A DNA stretch of 6,126 nucleotides from an uncultured Thermomonas sp. (GTDB lineage Bacteria > Pseudomonadota > Gammaproteobacteria > Xanthomonadales > Xanthomonadaceae): contig CAMLJA010000125.1 in assembly GCA_946480065.1 (NCBI GenBank), forward strand, positions 1 through 6,126. The letters run 5' to 3'. A program made the translations under genes and the position numbers. The notes under the pieces are model-generated. The model was not told the DNA's origin and ran no database searches. It worked only from the letters and a program-made list of their open reading frames with translations. This document shows, piece after piece, positions 1 to 5,565 of this stretch. The stretch's first letter is position 1. Every line of letters begins with the position of its first letter.

Positions 1-174
1 GCCCAGCCGCGCGCGCCCGCGGCTGCCGCGCAGCAGCGCGACGCCCAGCGCGGCCGGCGGCTGCGCCAGCGCCGCCAGCAGCGCGGCCGGCGGGCCGCCG
101 AACCAGCACGCGCCGGCCAGCGCCATCCCGGCCAGCAGCAGCGGCAGGCCGGTGGCAGCGCGGGATTCAGGCAT
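1..174 (-). CDS. Small hydrophobic (membrane) protein, C-terminus cut by the window edge
   Basis: The frame starts at ATG 174-172 and stays open for 58 codons to the left edge, so only the N-terminal part is visible. After a short polar start (MPESRAATG) comes a hydrophobic stretch of about 18 residues (LPLLLAGMALAGACWFGG), then a second Ala/Leu/Pro-rich stretch, then a basic segment (LLRGSRGRARLG). This looks like the first one or two membrane helices of a small inner-membrane protein. The start overlaps the end of ycgL by 8 bp (ATGCCTGA), and a GGGG at 180-183 lies 5 nt before the ATG, so translation is probably coupled to ycgL. I do not recognise the family. The composition is so GC-rich that an Ala/Leu/Pro-rich reading is weak evidence by itself; the overlap and the hydrophobic pattern are the main support. 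Confidence 0.55.
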   Translation of the reverse strand, partial: MPESRAATGLPLLLAGMALAGACWFGGPPAALLAALAQPPAALGVALLRGSRGRARLG

Positions 175-436
175 CGGTGCCCCAGTCGTCGCTCATGGGG
201 TCATCCACGCTGGGCGGGAACTGCACGTGGAAGCCGCGATCGACCAGGTTGGCGCGGACCACGTCGGGGTTCTCGCGCGCCAGCCGGCGGCCGGGGGCCA
301 GGTCCACCTGCAGCACGAACTGCAGCGGGCCCAGCTGCGCGCGCAGCGGATCGGGCAGGCGCGCGCCGTCGTCGCGCGCGGCGAGGTAGACGTAGGTGTC
401 GGCCTTTTTCAGGCTCTTGTAGACGAAGGCAAGCAT
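167..436 (-). CDS. ycgL: YcgL domain-containing protein
   Basis: This 89-residue protein begins MLAFVYKSLKKADTYVYLA and carries the hallmarks of the YcgL family: the VYKS strand, the TYVYL strand, a basic/acidic RDD turn, an LxFVLxxDL strand, a helix with VRANL, and the G-F-H-x-QFPP end of the domain (about residues 1-75). The remaining acidic tail (SVDDPMSDDWGTDA) is variable in the family. YcgL proteins are small, soluble and widespread in Gammaproteobacteria; their biochemical role is not established. E. coli YcgL has an N-terminal extension that is absent here, and starting at MLAFVYK fits the short form of the family. A GGA lies about 7 nt before the ATG and is only a modest ribosome binding site. 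The gene is divergent from the S9 peptidase, and its stop overlaps the start of the downstream membrane-protein gene, so the two minus-strand genes are probably co-transcribed. Confidence 0.9.
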   Translation of the reverse strand: MLAFVYKSLKKADTYVYLAARDDGARLPDPLRAQLGPLQFVLQVDLAPGRRLARENPDVVRANLVDRGFHVQFPPSVDDPMSDDWGTDA

Positions 437-492
437 CGCGCCGTCCGCGAGGAATGCAGCGATTGTGCGGGAAAGCGGCAGGCGACGGAACC

Positions 493-511
493 GCCGAAGG
501 CGACCTTCGGC
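493..511. promoter_or_regulatory. Perfect hairpin in the ycgL/S9 peptidase divergent spacer
   Basis: GCCGAAGGCGACCTTCGGC forms an 8-bp perfect stem (493-500 with 504-511) around a CGA loop. It lies between two divergent genes, 57 nt before the peptidase start, so it is not placed to terminate either gene. It may be an operator, a leader hairpin if transcription starts upstream of it, or a small dispersed repeat. There is no U-tract on either side. The structure is directly visible; the function is unknown. Confidence 0.4.
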
Positions 512-532
512 ACGGGCGCGCCGGCGGGCCCC

Positions 533-541
533 TGCTACGCT
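533..541 (+). promoter_or_regulatory. Possible extended -10 promoter for the S9 peptidase
   Basis: TGC followed by TACGCT resembles an extended -10 element (TGn-TAnnnT) and lies 27 nt before the peptidase ATG. No convincing -35 hexamer is visible 16-18 bp upstream, which is tolerable for an extended -10 promoter. It is the best sigma70-like match in the spacer, but such short matches are weak evidence. Confidence 0.3.
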
Positions 542-568
542 GCCGCGATCCATTCGCCGGGACCCGCC

Positions 569-2929
569 ATGCGCTTCGCTCCGCTCGCCTTCGCCTTCCT
601 GCTGACCGCGTTCGCCGCCCGCGCCGGCGAACCCATCACCCTGGCGCAGGCGATGGCCGACCCGGACTGGATCGGCCCGCCGGTGGAAACGATGTGGTGG
701 CGCTGGGACGGCCAGGCCGCGCAGTACCTGCTCAAGCGCGCCGGCAGCGGCATCCGCGACACCTGGCAGGTGGACGCCGCGGGCGGCGCGCCGGTGCGGC
801 TGGATGGCGCCGCGCGCGCCGGCCTGGACGCGCCCGGCGCGGTGCTGGACGCGGCCGGCAACCGCGCCGCGTTCGTCCGCAACGGCGACGTGTTCGTGCG
901 CGACCTGCGCGGCGGCGGCCTGCAGCAGCTCACCCGCGGCAACGACGACGCCGGCCGCCTGCAGTGGAGCCGCGACGGCGCCCTGGTGTGGCGTGCCGGC
1001 GGCGACTGGTACCGCTGGGACGGCCGGCTGGTGGCGCAGGCCGCGGTGCTCAAGGCCGAGGACGCGCCGGGCGCGCCGGCCGCCGCGGACGACCTGCGCG
1101 CGCGCCAGCTGCGGCTGATCGAGACCCTGCGCGAGGACCGCGAGCGCCGCGACGCCGCCCGCGTGCAGGACCGCACCTGGCGCGACGCCGACCCCACCCG
1201 CGCGCCGGCGCCGGTCTACCTGGGCAGCGGCGTGGAGATCGTGGATTCGGCGCTGTCGCCCGACGGCCGCTGGCTGCTGGTCGCCACCACCGCCAAGGGC
1301 GCGGATGGGGGCCGGGCCGGCAAGCTGCCGCGCTACGTCACCGAGTCCGGCTACGAGGAGACCGAGGAGGCGCGCACCCGCGTGGGCCGCAACGACCCGC
1401 TGCCGCAGGCCCTGTGGCTGGCCGAGGTGGCCACCGGCAAGGTGCGCGAAGTCGGCTTCGATCCGCTGCCCGGGATCGCCGTCGACCCGCTGGCGGCGCT
1501 GCGCAAGGCCGCGGGCAAGCCCGCGCTGGAGGGCAACCGGCCGGTGCAGGTAGCCACCAGCGGCGACAACGGCGACGCCGCCACCCTGCGCTGGCGCGAC
1601 GACGGCGGCGACGCCGCGGTGATGGTGCGCGCGATCGACAACAAGGACCGCTGGATCGCCACCCTCGACCTGGCCGGCGCGCGGCTGCGGCCGCGCCACC
1701 GCCTTCACGACGACGCCTGGATCAACTGGAGCTTCAACGACTTCGGCTGGCTGCCCGACGGCAGCCTGTGGTACCTGTCCGAGGAGGACGGGTTCTCGCA
1801 CCTGTACGCGCTCCAGGGCGACGCGCGCCGGCAGCTGACCGACGGCCGCTGGGAAACCTCGCAGGTGGCGCCATCGCGCGACGGCGGCACCTTCTACTTC
1901 CTCTGCAACCGCGACCGCCCGGTGGACTACGAGGTCTGCAGCGTGCCCGCCCGCGGCGGGCAGGTGCGCGAGCTGACCGCGCTGGACGGCGTGGAGGACT
2001 TCGCGCTGTCGCCCGACGGAACCCGGCTGCTGGTGCGCCATTCCGCCGCCTACCTGCCGCCGCAGCTCGCGGTGGTCGACGCCGCCGGCGGCCCCGCGCG
2101 CGCGCTCACCGACACCCGCAGCGCCGACTTCAAGGCGCGCGACTGGATCCAGCCGCAGAGCGTGCAGGTGCCCAGCAAGCACGGCGCCGGCACCATCTGG
2201 GGCAAGTTCTACGGGCCGGCGACGCCGGAGCCGGGCAAGAAATACCCGGTGGTGATGTTCGTGCACGGCGCCGGCTACCTGCAGAACGCCGAGCTGCGCT
2301 GGCCCGACTACTTCCGCGAGCAGATGTTCCACAACCTGCTGGTGGACGAGGGCTACGTCGTCCTCGACCTGGACTACCGCGCCTCCGAGGGTTACGGCCG
2401 CGACTGGCGCACCGCGATCTACCGCTGGATGGGCAAGCCCGAGCTGGAGGACTACCTGGACGGACTGGACTGGGTGGTCGCCAACAAGCAGGGCGACCGC
2501 GAGCGCGCCGGCATCTACGGCGGCAGCTACGGCGGCTTCATGACCTTCGTCGCGCTGTTCAAGGCGCCGGGCGTGTTCAAGGCGGGCGCCGCGCTGCGCC
2601 CGGTCAGCGACTGGTCGCAGTACAACCACGAATACACGTCCAACATCCTCAACACGCCGGAACTCGACCCCGAGGCCTACAAGCGATCCAGCCCGATCGA
2701 GTTCGCCGACGGCCTGCAGGACCGCCTGCTGATCGCCCACGGCATGATCGACGACAACGTGTTCTTCAAGGACTCGGTGATGCTGGCGCAGAAGCTGATC
2801 GAACTGCGCAAGGACAAGTGGGAGATCGCCCCGTATCCGCTGGAGCGGCACGGCTTCACCCATCCGGACAGCTGGTACGACGAGTACCGCCGCATCCACG
2901 AGCTGTTCGACACCACGCTGAAGCCGTAA
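569..2929 (+). CDS. Secreted S9 family serine peptidase (dipeptidyl peptidase IV / prolyl oligopeptidase type)
   Basis: This 786-residue protein starts at MRFAPLAFAFLL, a classic signal peptide with probable cleavage after Ala19 (ARA before GEP), so it should act in the periplasm or outside the cell. The open frame extends further upstream, but only this start gives a signal peptide, with GGGA about 7 nt ahead. Residues about 25-530 have the look of a beta-propeller, including SPDG strands at 230-233 and 481-484. The C-terminal alpha/beta-hydrolase domain (about 545-786) has HGAGY at 566-570, a GYGRDW segment, the nucleophile Ser653 in GGSYGGF, Asp728 in HGMIDDNV and His761 in ERHGF. The order and spacing of Ser, Asp and His match S9 enzymes, which cleave short peptides, often after proline. 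Acidic YEETEE at 262-267 may be the counterpart of the Glu pair that binds the substrate N-terminus in DPP IV. The substrate is not known. The stop codon overlaps the next start (TAATG). Confidence 0.93.
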   Translation: MRFAPLAFAFLLTAFAARAGEPITLAQAMADPDWIGPPVETMWWRWDGQAAQYLLKRAGSGIRDTWQVDAAGGAPVRLDGAARAGLDAPGAVLDAAGNRAAFVRNGDVFVRDLRGGGLQQLTRGNDDAGRLQWSRDGALVWRAGGDWYRWDGRLVAQAAVLKAEDAPGAPAAADDLRARQLRLIETLREDRERRDAARVQDRTWRDADPTRAPAPVYLGSGVEIVDSALSPDGRWLLVATTAKGADGGRAGKLPRYVTESGYEETEEARTRVGRNDPLPQALWLAEVATGKVREVGFDPLPGIAVDPLAALRKAAGKPALEGNRPVQVATSGDNGDAATLRWRDDGGDAAVMVRAIDNKDRWIATLDLAGARLRPRHRLHDDAWINWSFNDFGWLPDGSLWYLSEEDGFSHLYALQGDARRQLTDGRWETSQVAPSRDGGTFYFLCNRDRPVDYEVCSVPARGGQVRELTALDGVEDFALSPDGTRLLVRHSAAYLPPQLAVVDAAGGPARALTDTRSADFKARDWIQPQSVQVPSKHGAGTIWGKFYGPATPEPGKKYPVVMFVHGAGYLQNAELRWPDYFREQMFHNLLVDEGYVVLDLDYRASEGYGRDWRTAIYRWMGKPELEDYLDGLDWVVANKQGDRERAGIYGGSYGGFMTFVALFKAPGVFKAGAALRPVSDWSQYNHEYTSNILNTPELDPEAYKRSSPIEFADGLQDRLLIAHGMIDDNVFFKDSVMLAQKLIELRKDKWEIAPYPLERHGFTHPDSWYDEYRRIHELFDTTLKP

Positions 2930-3312
2930 TGGGCGAGGCCGCGCTGCCGCCGTCGCTGGATCCCGCGCAGCTGCCGCGAGCCTTGCCCGGCGTCCGCCAC
3001 TGGTTCCGCTACCCGCTGCACCGCCACGACTTCCATCCCCTGCGCGCGCCGCCGGCGCAGCGGCTGCTGGGCTACTACAGCGCCAAGCCGCTGTACGGAC
3101 GCCTGGACGCGCAGGGGCGGGTGGACCGCAGCGCCGGCTTCGACGGCCGCATCGCCGGGGTGTTCGTGCCCTCGCCCGCGCGCTCGTGGGCGCAGGCGGA
3201 GCTGTTCTTCGCGCGGATGCCGAAGCGGGACGTCGCCCGCGCCGACGGCAAGCGCAACTGGCCGGCGATCCATGCCGCCGCCGAGCGCGCGCTGCTGCGC
3301 GCCCGCGGCTAG
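2929..3312 (+). CDS. Uncharacterised 127-residue protein coupled to the S9 peptidase
   Basis: I do not recognise this protein. It begins MGEAALPPSLDPAQLP and shows no signal peptide or membrane segment, so it is probably cytoplasmic. Visible features are an aromatic and His-rich stretch at about 24-36 (HWFRYPLHRHDFH), a GYYSAKPLYGRLD segment at about 48-60, a glycine/valine strand (FDGRIAGVFV), and a basic C-terminus with KRNWPAIHAAAERALL. The mix of conserved-looking Trp, Tyr, Phe and His residues argues that it is a real protein rather than a chance GC-rich frame. Its ATG shares one base with the peptidase TAA, so it is probably translated by re-initiation and belongs to the peptidase operon. 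Only a weak GAAG precedes the start. Its end overlaps the thiolase end on the other strand. The role is unknown; the partner peptidase is secreted but this protein is not, so direct contact is not obvious. Confidence 0.75.
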   Translation: MGEAALPPSLDPAQLPRALPGVRHWFRYPLHRHDFHPLRAPPAQRLLGYYSAKPLYGRLDAQGRVDRSAGFDGRIAGVFVPSPARSWAQAELFFARMPKRDVARADGKRNWPAIHAAAERALLRARG

Positions 3313-3320
3313 CGCTGCAG
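3292..3320. terminator. Imperfect hairpin spanning the convergent stop codons (possible terminator)
   Basis: CTGCTGCGC (3292-3300) can pair with GCGCTGCAG (3312-3320) with one T-T mismatch in nine positions and an 11-nt loop that contains the shared CTAG. It lies where a two-way terminator for the convergent genes would be expected. There is no U-tract, and GC-rich DNA gives many such partial pairings. Confidence 0.25.
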
Positions 3321-4586
3321 GATCGCCACCACGCCCATGCCGCCGGCGGTGCAGATGCTGACCAGGCAGCGGCCGCCGCCGCGCTGCTTGAGCTCCTTGG
3401 CGGCGGTCGCGACGATGCGCGCGCCGGTGGCGGCGAACGGGTGGCCGGTGGCCAGCGACGAACCGTTGGGATTGATCCTGGCCGGGTCGATCCGGCCCAT
3501 CGGCGCCGCGCGGCCCAGCCGGTCGCGGCAGTAGGCCTCGTCCTCCCACGCGCGCAGCGTGCACAGCACCTGCGCGGCGAACGCCTCGTGGATCTCGTAG
3601 AAGTCGAAATCCTGCAGCGCCAGGTTGTTGCGCGCCAGCATCTCCGAGACCGCCACCGTGGGCGCCATCAGCAGGCCCTCGCCGTGCACGAAGTCCACCG
3701 CGGCCGCCTGCGCGTCCACCAGGTGGCACAGCACCTCGTGCCCGTGCGCGGCGGCCCATTCGTCGGTGGACAGCAGGCAGGCGGCGGCGCCGTCGGTGAG
3801 CGGGGTGGAGTTGCCGGCGGTCAGGGTGCCGCGGCCGGAGGTCTTGTCGAACGCCGGCTTCAGCGTGGCCAGCTTCTCGATGCTGGTGTCGGGGCGCAGG
3901 ATGTTGTCGCGCGCCACGCCGCGGAAGCTCACCACCAGGTCGTCGAAGAAGCCGCGCGCGTAGGCCGCGGCCAGCTTGTGGTGCGAGGCCGCCGCCAGCT
4001 CGTCCTGCGAATCGCGCGAGATGTGCCATTCCTTGGCCATGTCCTCGCAGTGCTGGCCCATCGACTTGCCGGTGCGCGGCTCGGCCACGCCGGGGAAGTC
4101 GGGCTTGAGCTCGGCCAGGCGGAAGCCGCGGAACGCCGCCAGCTTGTCCTTCGTGGTCCTGGCCGCCGCGGCCTGCAGCAGCCGCCGGCGCAGGGCCTGG
4201 CCGTACACGATCGGCACGTCCGAGGTGGTGTCGGAACCGCCGCCGATGCCGGCCTCGATCTGCCCGGTGGCGATCTTGCCGGCGATGTGGACGATCGTGT
4301 CCAGCGAGGTGCCGCAGGCGCGCTGCAGGGTGATGCCCGGGGTCAGCGGCGACAGCCCCGACGACAGCGCGGCCTCGCGGCCGAGGTTCCAGTCCGACGA
4401 GTGCTTGATCACCGCGCCCATCGCCACTTCGCCCAGCTGCTGCCCGTGCAGGCCGTACTTCTCCACCAGCGCGCCCAGCGTGCGCACCGACATGCCCAGG
4501 TTGCCGACGTCGGCATAGGCCGTGTTCTGCCGGCAGAACGGGATGCGGACGCCGCCGAGGATGGCGACAGGACGACCATGCTGCAT
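3309..4586 (-). CDS. Thiolase, acetyl-CoA C-acyltransferase (FadI-like subclass)
   Basis: This 425-residue protein is a full-length thiolase. It shows the nucleophilic Cys91 in LQRACGTSLD, the substrate-binding GGGSDTTSD loop at 115-123, TAGNSTPLTDGAAA at about 256-269, His333 in HEAFAAQ, His382 in GHPFAATGAR, and the second catalytic Cys412 in CTAGGMG. The HPFAATG form and overall length place it with FadI / trifunctional-enzyme beta-type thiolases rather than PhaA/AtoB-type ones. The expected reaction is reversible thiolysis of 3-ketoacyl-CoA to acetyl-CoA and a shortened acyl-CoA (or the reverse condensation) in the cytoplasm. No hydratase/dehydrogenase partner gene is in the window, so fatty acid beta-oxidation is likely but not shown; a short-chain acetoacetyl-CoA role is also possible. 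The start is set by a strong Shine-Dalgarno GAGGTGA just upstream. It is divergent from the 293-residue gene and convergent with the 127-residue gene. Confidence 0.95.
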   Translation of the reverse strand: MQHGRPVAILGGVRIPFCRQNTAYADVGNLGMSVRTLGALVEKYGLHGQQLGEVAMGAVIKHSSDWNLGREAALSSGLSPLTPGITLQRACGTSLDTIVHIAGKIATGQIEAGIGGGSDTTSDVPIVYGQALRRRLLQAAAARTTKDKLAAFRGFRLAELKPDFPGVAEPRTGKSMGQHCEDMAKEWHISRDSQDELAAASHHKLAAAYARGFFDDLVVSFRGVARDNILRPDTSIEKLATLKPAFDKTSGRGTLTAGNSTPLTDGAAACLLSTDEWAAAHGHEVLCHLVDAQAAAVDFVHGEGLLMAPTVAVSEMLARNNLALQDFDFYEIHEAFAAQVLCTLRAWEDEAYCRDRLGRAAPMGRIDPARINPNGSSLATGHPFAATGARIVATAAKELKQRGGGRCLVSICTAGGMGVVAILQR

Positions 4587-4589
4587 GGA

Positions 4590-4596
4590 TCACCTC
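4590..4596 (-). promoter_or_regulatory. Strong ribosome binding site of the thiolase
   Basis: On the minus strand this reads GAGGTGA, with its GAGG core 6 nt before ATG 4586-4584. It is the clearest Shine-Dalgarno sequence in the window and decides the thiolase start. Confidence 0.75.
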
Positions 4597-4616
4597 GTGC
4601 TGGCCCGCGCGCGGGC

Positions 4617-4635
4617 GCGATTCATCGATAATCGC
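4617..4635. promoter_or_regulatory. 19-bp inverted repeat in the thiolase/293-residue-gene spacer, candidate operator
   Basis: GCGATTCATCGATAATCGC has perfect 6-bp arms (GCGATT and AATCGC) around 7 bases. It is a locally AT-rich spot in a very GC-rich region and sits in the middle of an 83-bp divergent spacer. On the minus strand it begins immediately after a -10-like TACACT (4636-4641), and on the plus strand it contains GATAAT (4627-4632). It could therefore be a regulator site acting on one or both genes. No specific regulator can be named from the sequence. Confidence 0.35.
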
Positions 4636-4641
4636 AGTGTA
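4636..4641 (-). promoter_or_regulatory. Possible -10 element for the thiolase
   Basis: The minus strand reads TACACT, four of six matches to TATAAT, about 50 nt before the thiolase ATG. No clear -35 hexamer is visible upstream. It is supported mainly by its position in the divergent spacer next to the inverted repeat. Confidence 0.25.
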
Positions 4642-4669
4642 GCGCCGCCCCCTCGAGCCCGGACTCCAC

Positions 4670-5551
4670 ATGCCGTCCACGCCTGCCGCCACCGCACCCG
4701 AACCCGCGTTCCTGGGCGTCCTGGCGCTGGAATTGCGCGACGGGCAGCCGCCGCGCCGCGCCGCGCTGGACGCCGATGCCGCCGGCGATGCCGCCGCACT
4801 GCTGGGGCGCGGCTTGGCCGCGCTGGTGCCGGCCGTGGCCGGCTGCGACCTGGCCCTGCTCGGCGCCCACTTCGACCCGGCCGAAGCGCTGCGCCCGGGC
4901 TGGCCGCTGCACCGGCGCGCGCTGGAACTGCTGCAGCGCGCGCCCGGCAAGGGCCACGGCGCGCGCATGGTCGGCTTCGGCGCCGACGCGCGCGGCGCGG
5001 TGCCGCTGCCGCTGCAGTGCGATCCCGCGCTGGCCGGCGGCGGGCTGCGGGTGCTGCCGTTCGCGCTGCGCGGCGACGGCGTGGCCGCGGTGGCGGACGC
5101 GCTGGAGGCGGTGCTGCTGGACCGCGGCATGGCCGCCGCCGACCTGGCCCTTGCGCTGCAGGACGGGCTGGGCGCGGCGGTGGAGCATGCGCGCGTGCTG
5201 AGCCTGCACGACCTGCTGGCGATGACCGCGCTGCAGTACCGCAACGTCGGCCTGGACCCGCTGTGGTCGCTGCTGGAGGCCGCGCTGCTCGATCCCGGCG
5301 GCGAGTGCGTGCTGGACGCACCGCCGGAGCCGCTGGCGCGCTACGGCGATGGCGAGGTACGGATCGCGCTGTTGGACCCGGCGGCGTGGCGCGCGCGCAA
5401 CGCCCCCGCCGGGGACGATCCCGCCCGCCTGGCGCGCGGGTTCGAACTGTTCCAGGCGCGCCAGCGCCAGTTCGCGGCGGTGCTGGCCGCGCACGGCGTG
5501 GCGGTCAACTTCGTCCACTGCGCCGACGGCGGGGCCGGCTGCCTGCGCTGA
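4670..5551 (+). CDS. Uncharacterised 293-residue protein
   Basis: I do not recognise a named family. The protein begins MPSTPAATAPEPAFLGVLALELRDGQPP with no signal peptide or clear membrane helix, so it is probably soluble and cytoplasmic. It is rich in Ala, Leu and Gly and looks largely helical. Distinctive segments are KGHGARMVGFGADARG at about 101-116, the aromatic LHDLLAMTALQYRNVGLDPLW at about 178-198, LLDPAAWRARNAP at about 235-247, and a C-terminus FVHCADGGAGCLR with two Cys six residues apart. These varied segments, the spacing to its neighbours and the clean start (GGA 6 nt before ATG) support a real gene. It is divergent from the thiolase with 83 bp between starts, and convergent with sodC, whose stop lies 6 bp away. 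It may share regulation with the thiolase through the inverted repeat in the spacer, but nothing ties it to acyl-CoA metabolism directly. Confidence 0.75.
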   Translation: MPSTPAATAPEPAFLGVLALELRDGQPPRRAALDADAAGDAAALLGRGLAALVPAVAGCDLALLGAHFDPAEALRPGWPLHRRALELLQRAPGKGHGARMVGFGADARGAVPLPLQCDPALAGGGLRVLPFALRGDGVAAVADALEAVLLDRGMAAADLALALQDGLGAAVEHARVLSLHDLLAMTALQYRNVGLDPLWSLLEAALLDPGGECVLDAPPEPLARYGDGEVRIALLDPAAWRARNAPAGDDPARLARGFELFQARQRQFAAVLAAHGVAVNFVHCADGGAGCLR

Positions 5552-5565
5552 GCCGGGTCAGCGCA
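5544..5565. terminator. Perfect hairpin containing both convergent stop codons, candidate bidirectional terminator
   Basis: TGCGCTGA (5544-5551) and TCAGCGCA (5558-5565) are perfect inverted copies separated by GCCGGG. The plus-strand TGA (5549-5551) ends the 293-residue gene, and the minus-strand TGA (5560-5558) ends sodC. The stem is 8 bp with a 6-nt loop. There is no U-run on either side, so if it works it is not a canonical intrinsic terminator; it could instead protect the 3' ends of both transcripts. Confidence 0.5.

Noticed and set aside
462..490. Weak -10/-35-like pair (CACAAT with TTCCGT on the minus strand) for ycgL
   Set aside because: The match to consensus is poor in both boxes, so it is not reported as a promoter.
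152..568. Upstream extension of the S9 peptidase frame to a start near 152
   Set aside because: The extension would overlap ycgL and hide the signal peptide that begins at 569.
437..2899. Long minus-strand open frame that continues upstream of ycgL, antisense to the S9 peptidase
   Set aside because: It is a by-product of very GC-rich DNA with few stop codons. The translation is repetitive Val/Ala/Gly/Arg/His without domains, while the plus strand encodes a clear S9 peptidase. Only the last 89 codons (ycgL) are real.
454..2928. Plus-strand open frame running ahead of the 127-residue gene in another frame of the peptidase
   Set aside because: It reads as Arg/Ala/Pro-rich low-complexity sequence and overlaps the well-supported peptidase. 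Only the part from 2929 looks like a protein.
4603..4616. 14-bp perfect palindrome GCCCGCGCGCGGGC in the divergent spacer
   Set aside because: It is a simple GC alternation that is expected by chance in this composition; no support for a regulatory role.
3186..4631. Plus-strand open frame antisense to the thiolase
   Set aside because: It is a compositional shadow; the opposite strand carries a complete thiolase with a strong ribosome binding site.
2677..5244. Long minus-strand open frame across the thiolase and the 293-residue gene
   Set aside because: It is out of frame with the thiolase, which has all catalytic motifs, and its translation is Ser/Arg/Ala low complexity.
4622..5518. Minus-strand open frame antisense to the 293-residue gene
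   Set aside because: It is Gln/Arg/Val/Ala-rich without recognisable segments, and it would cross the divergent promoter region. The plus-strand frame has better residue diversity and a cleaner start.
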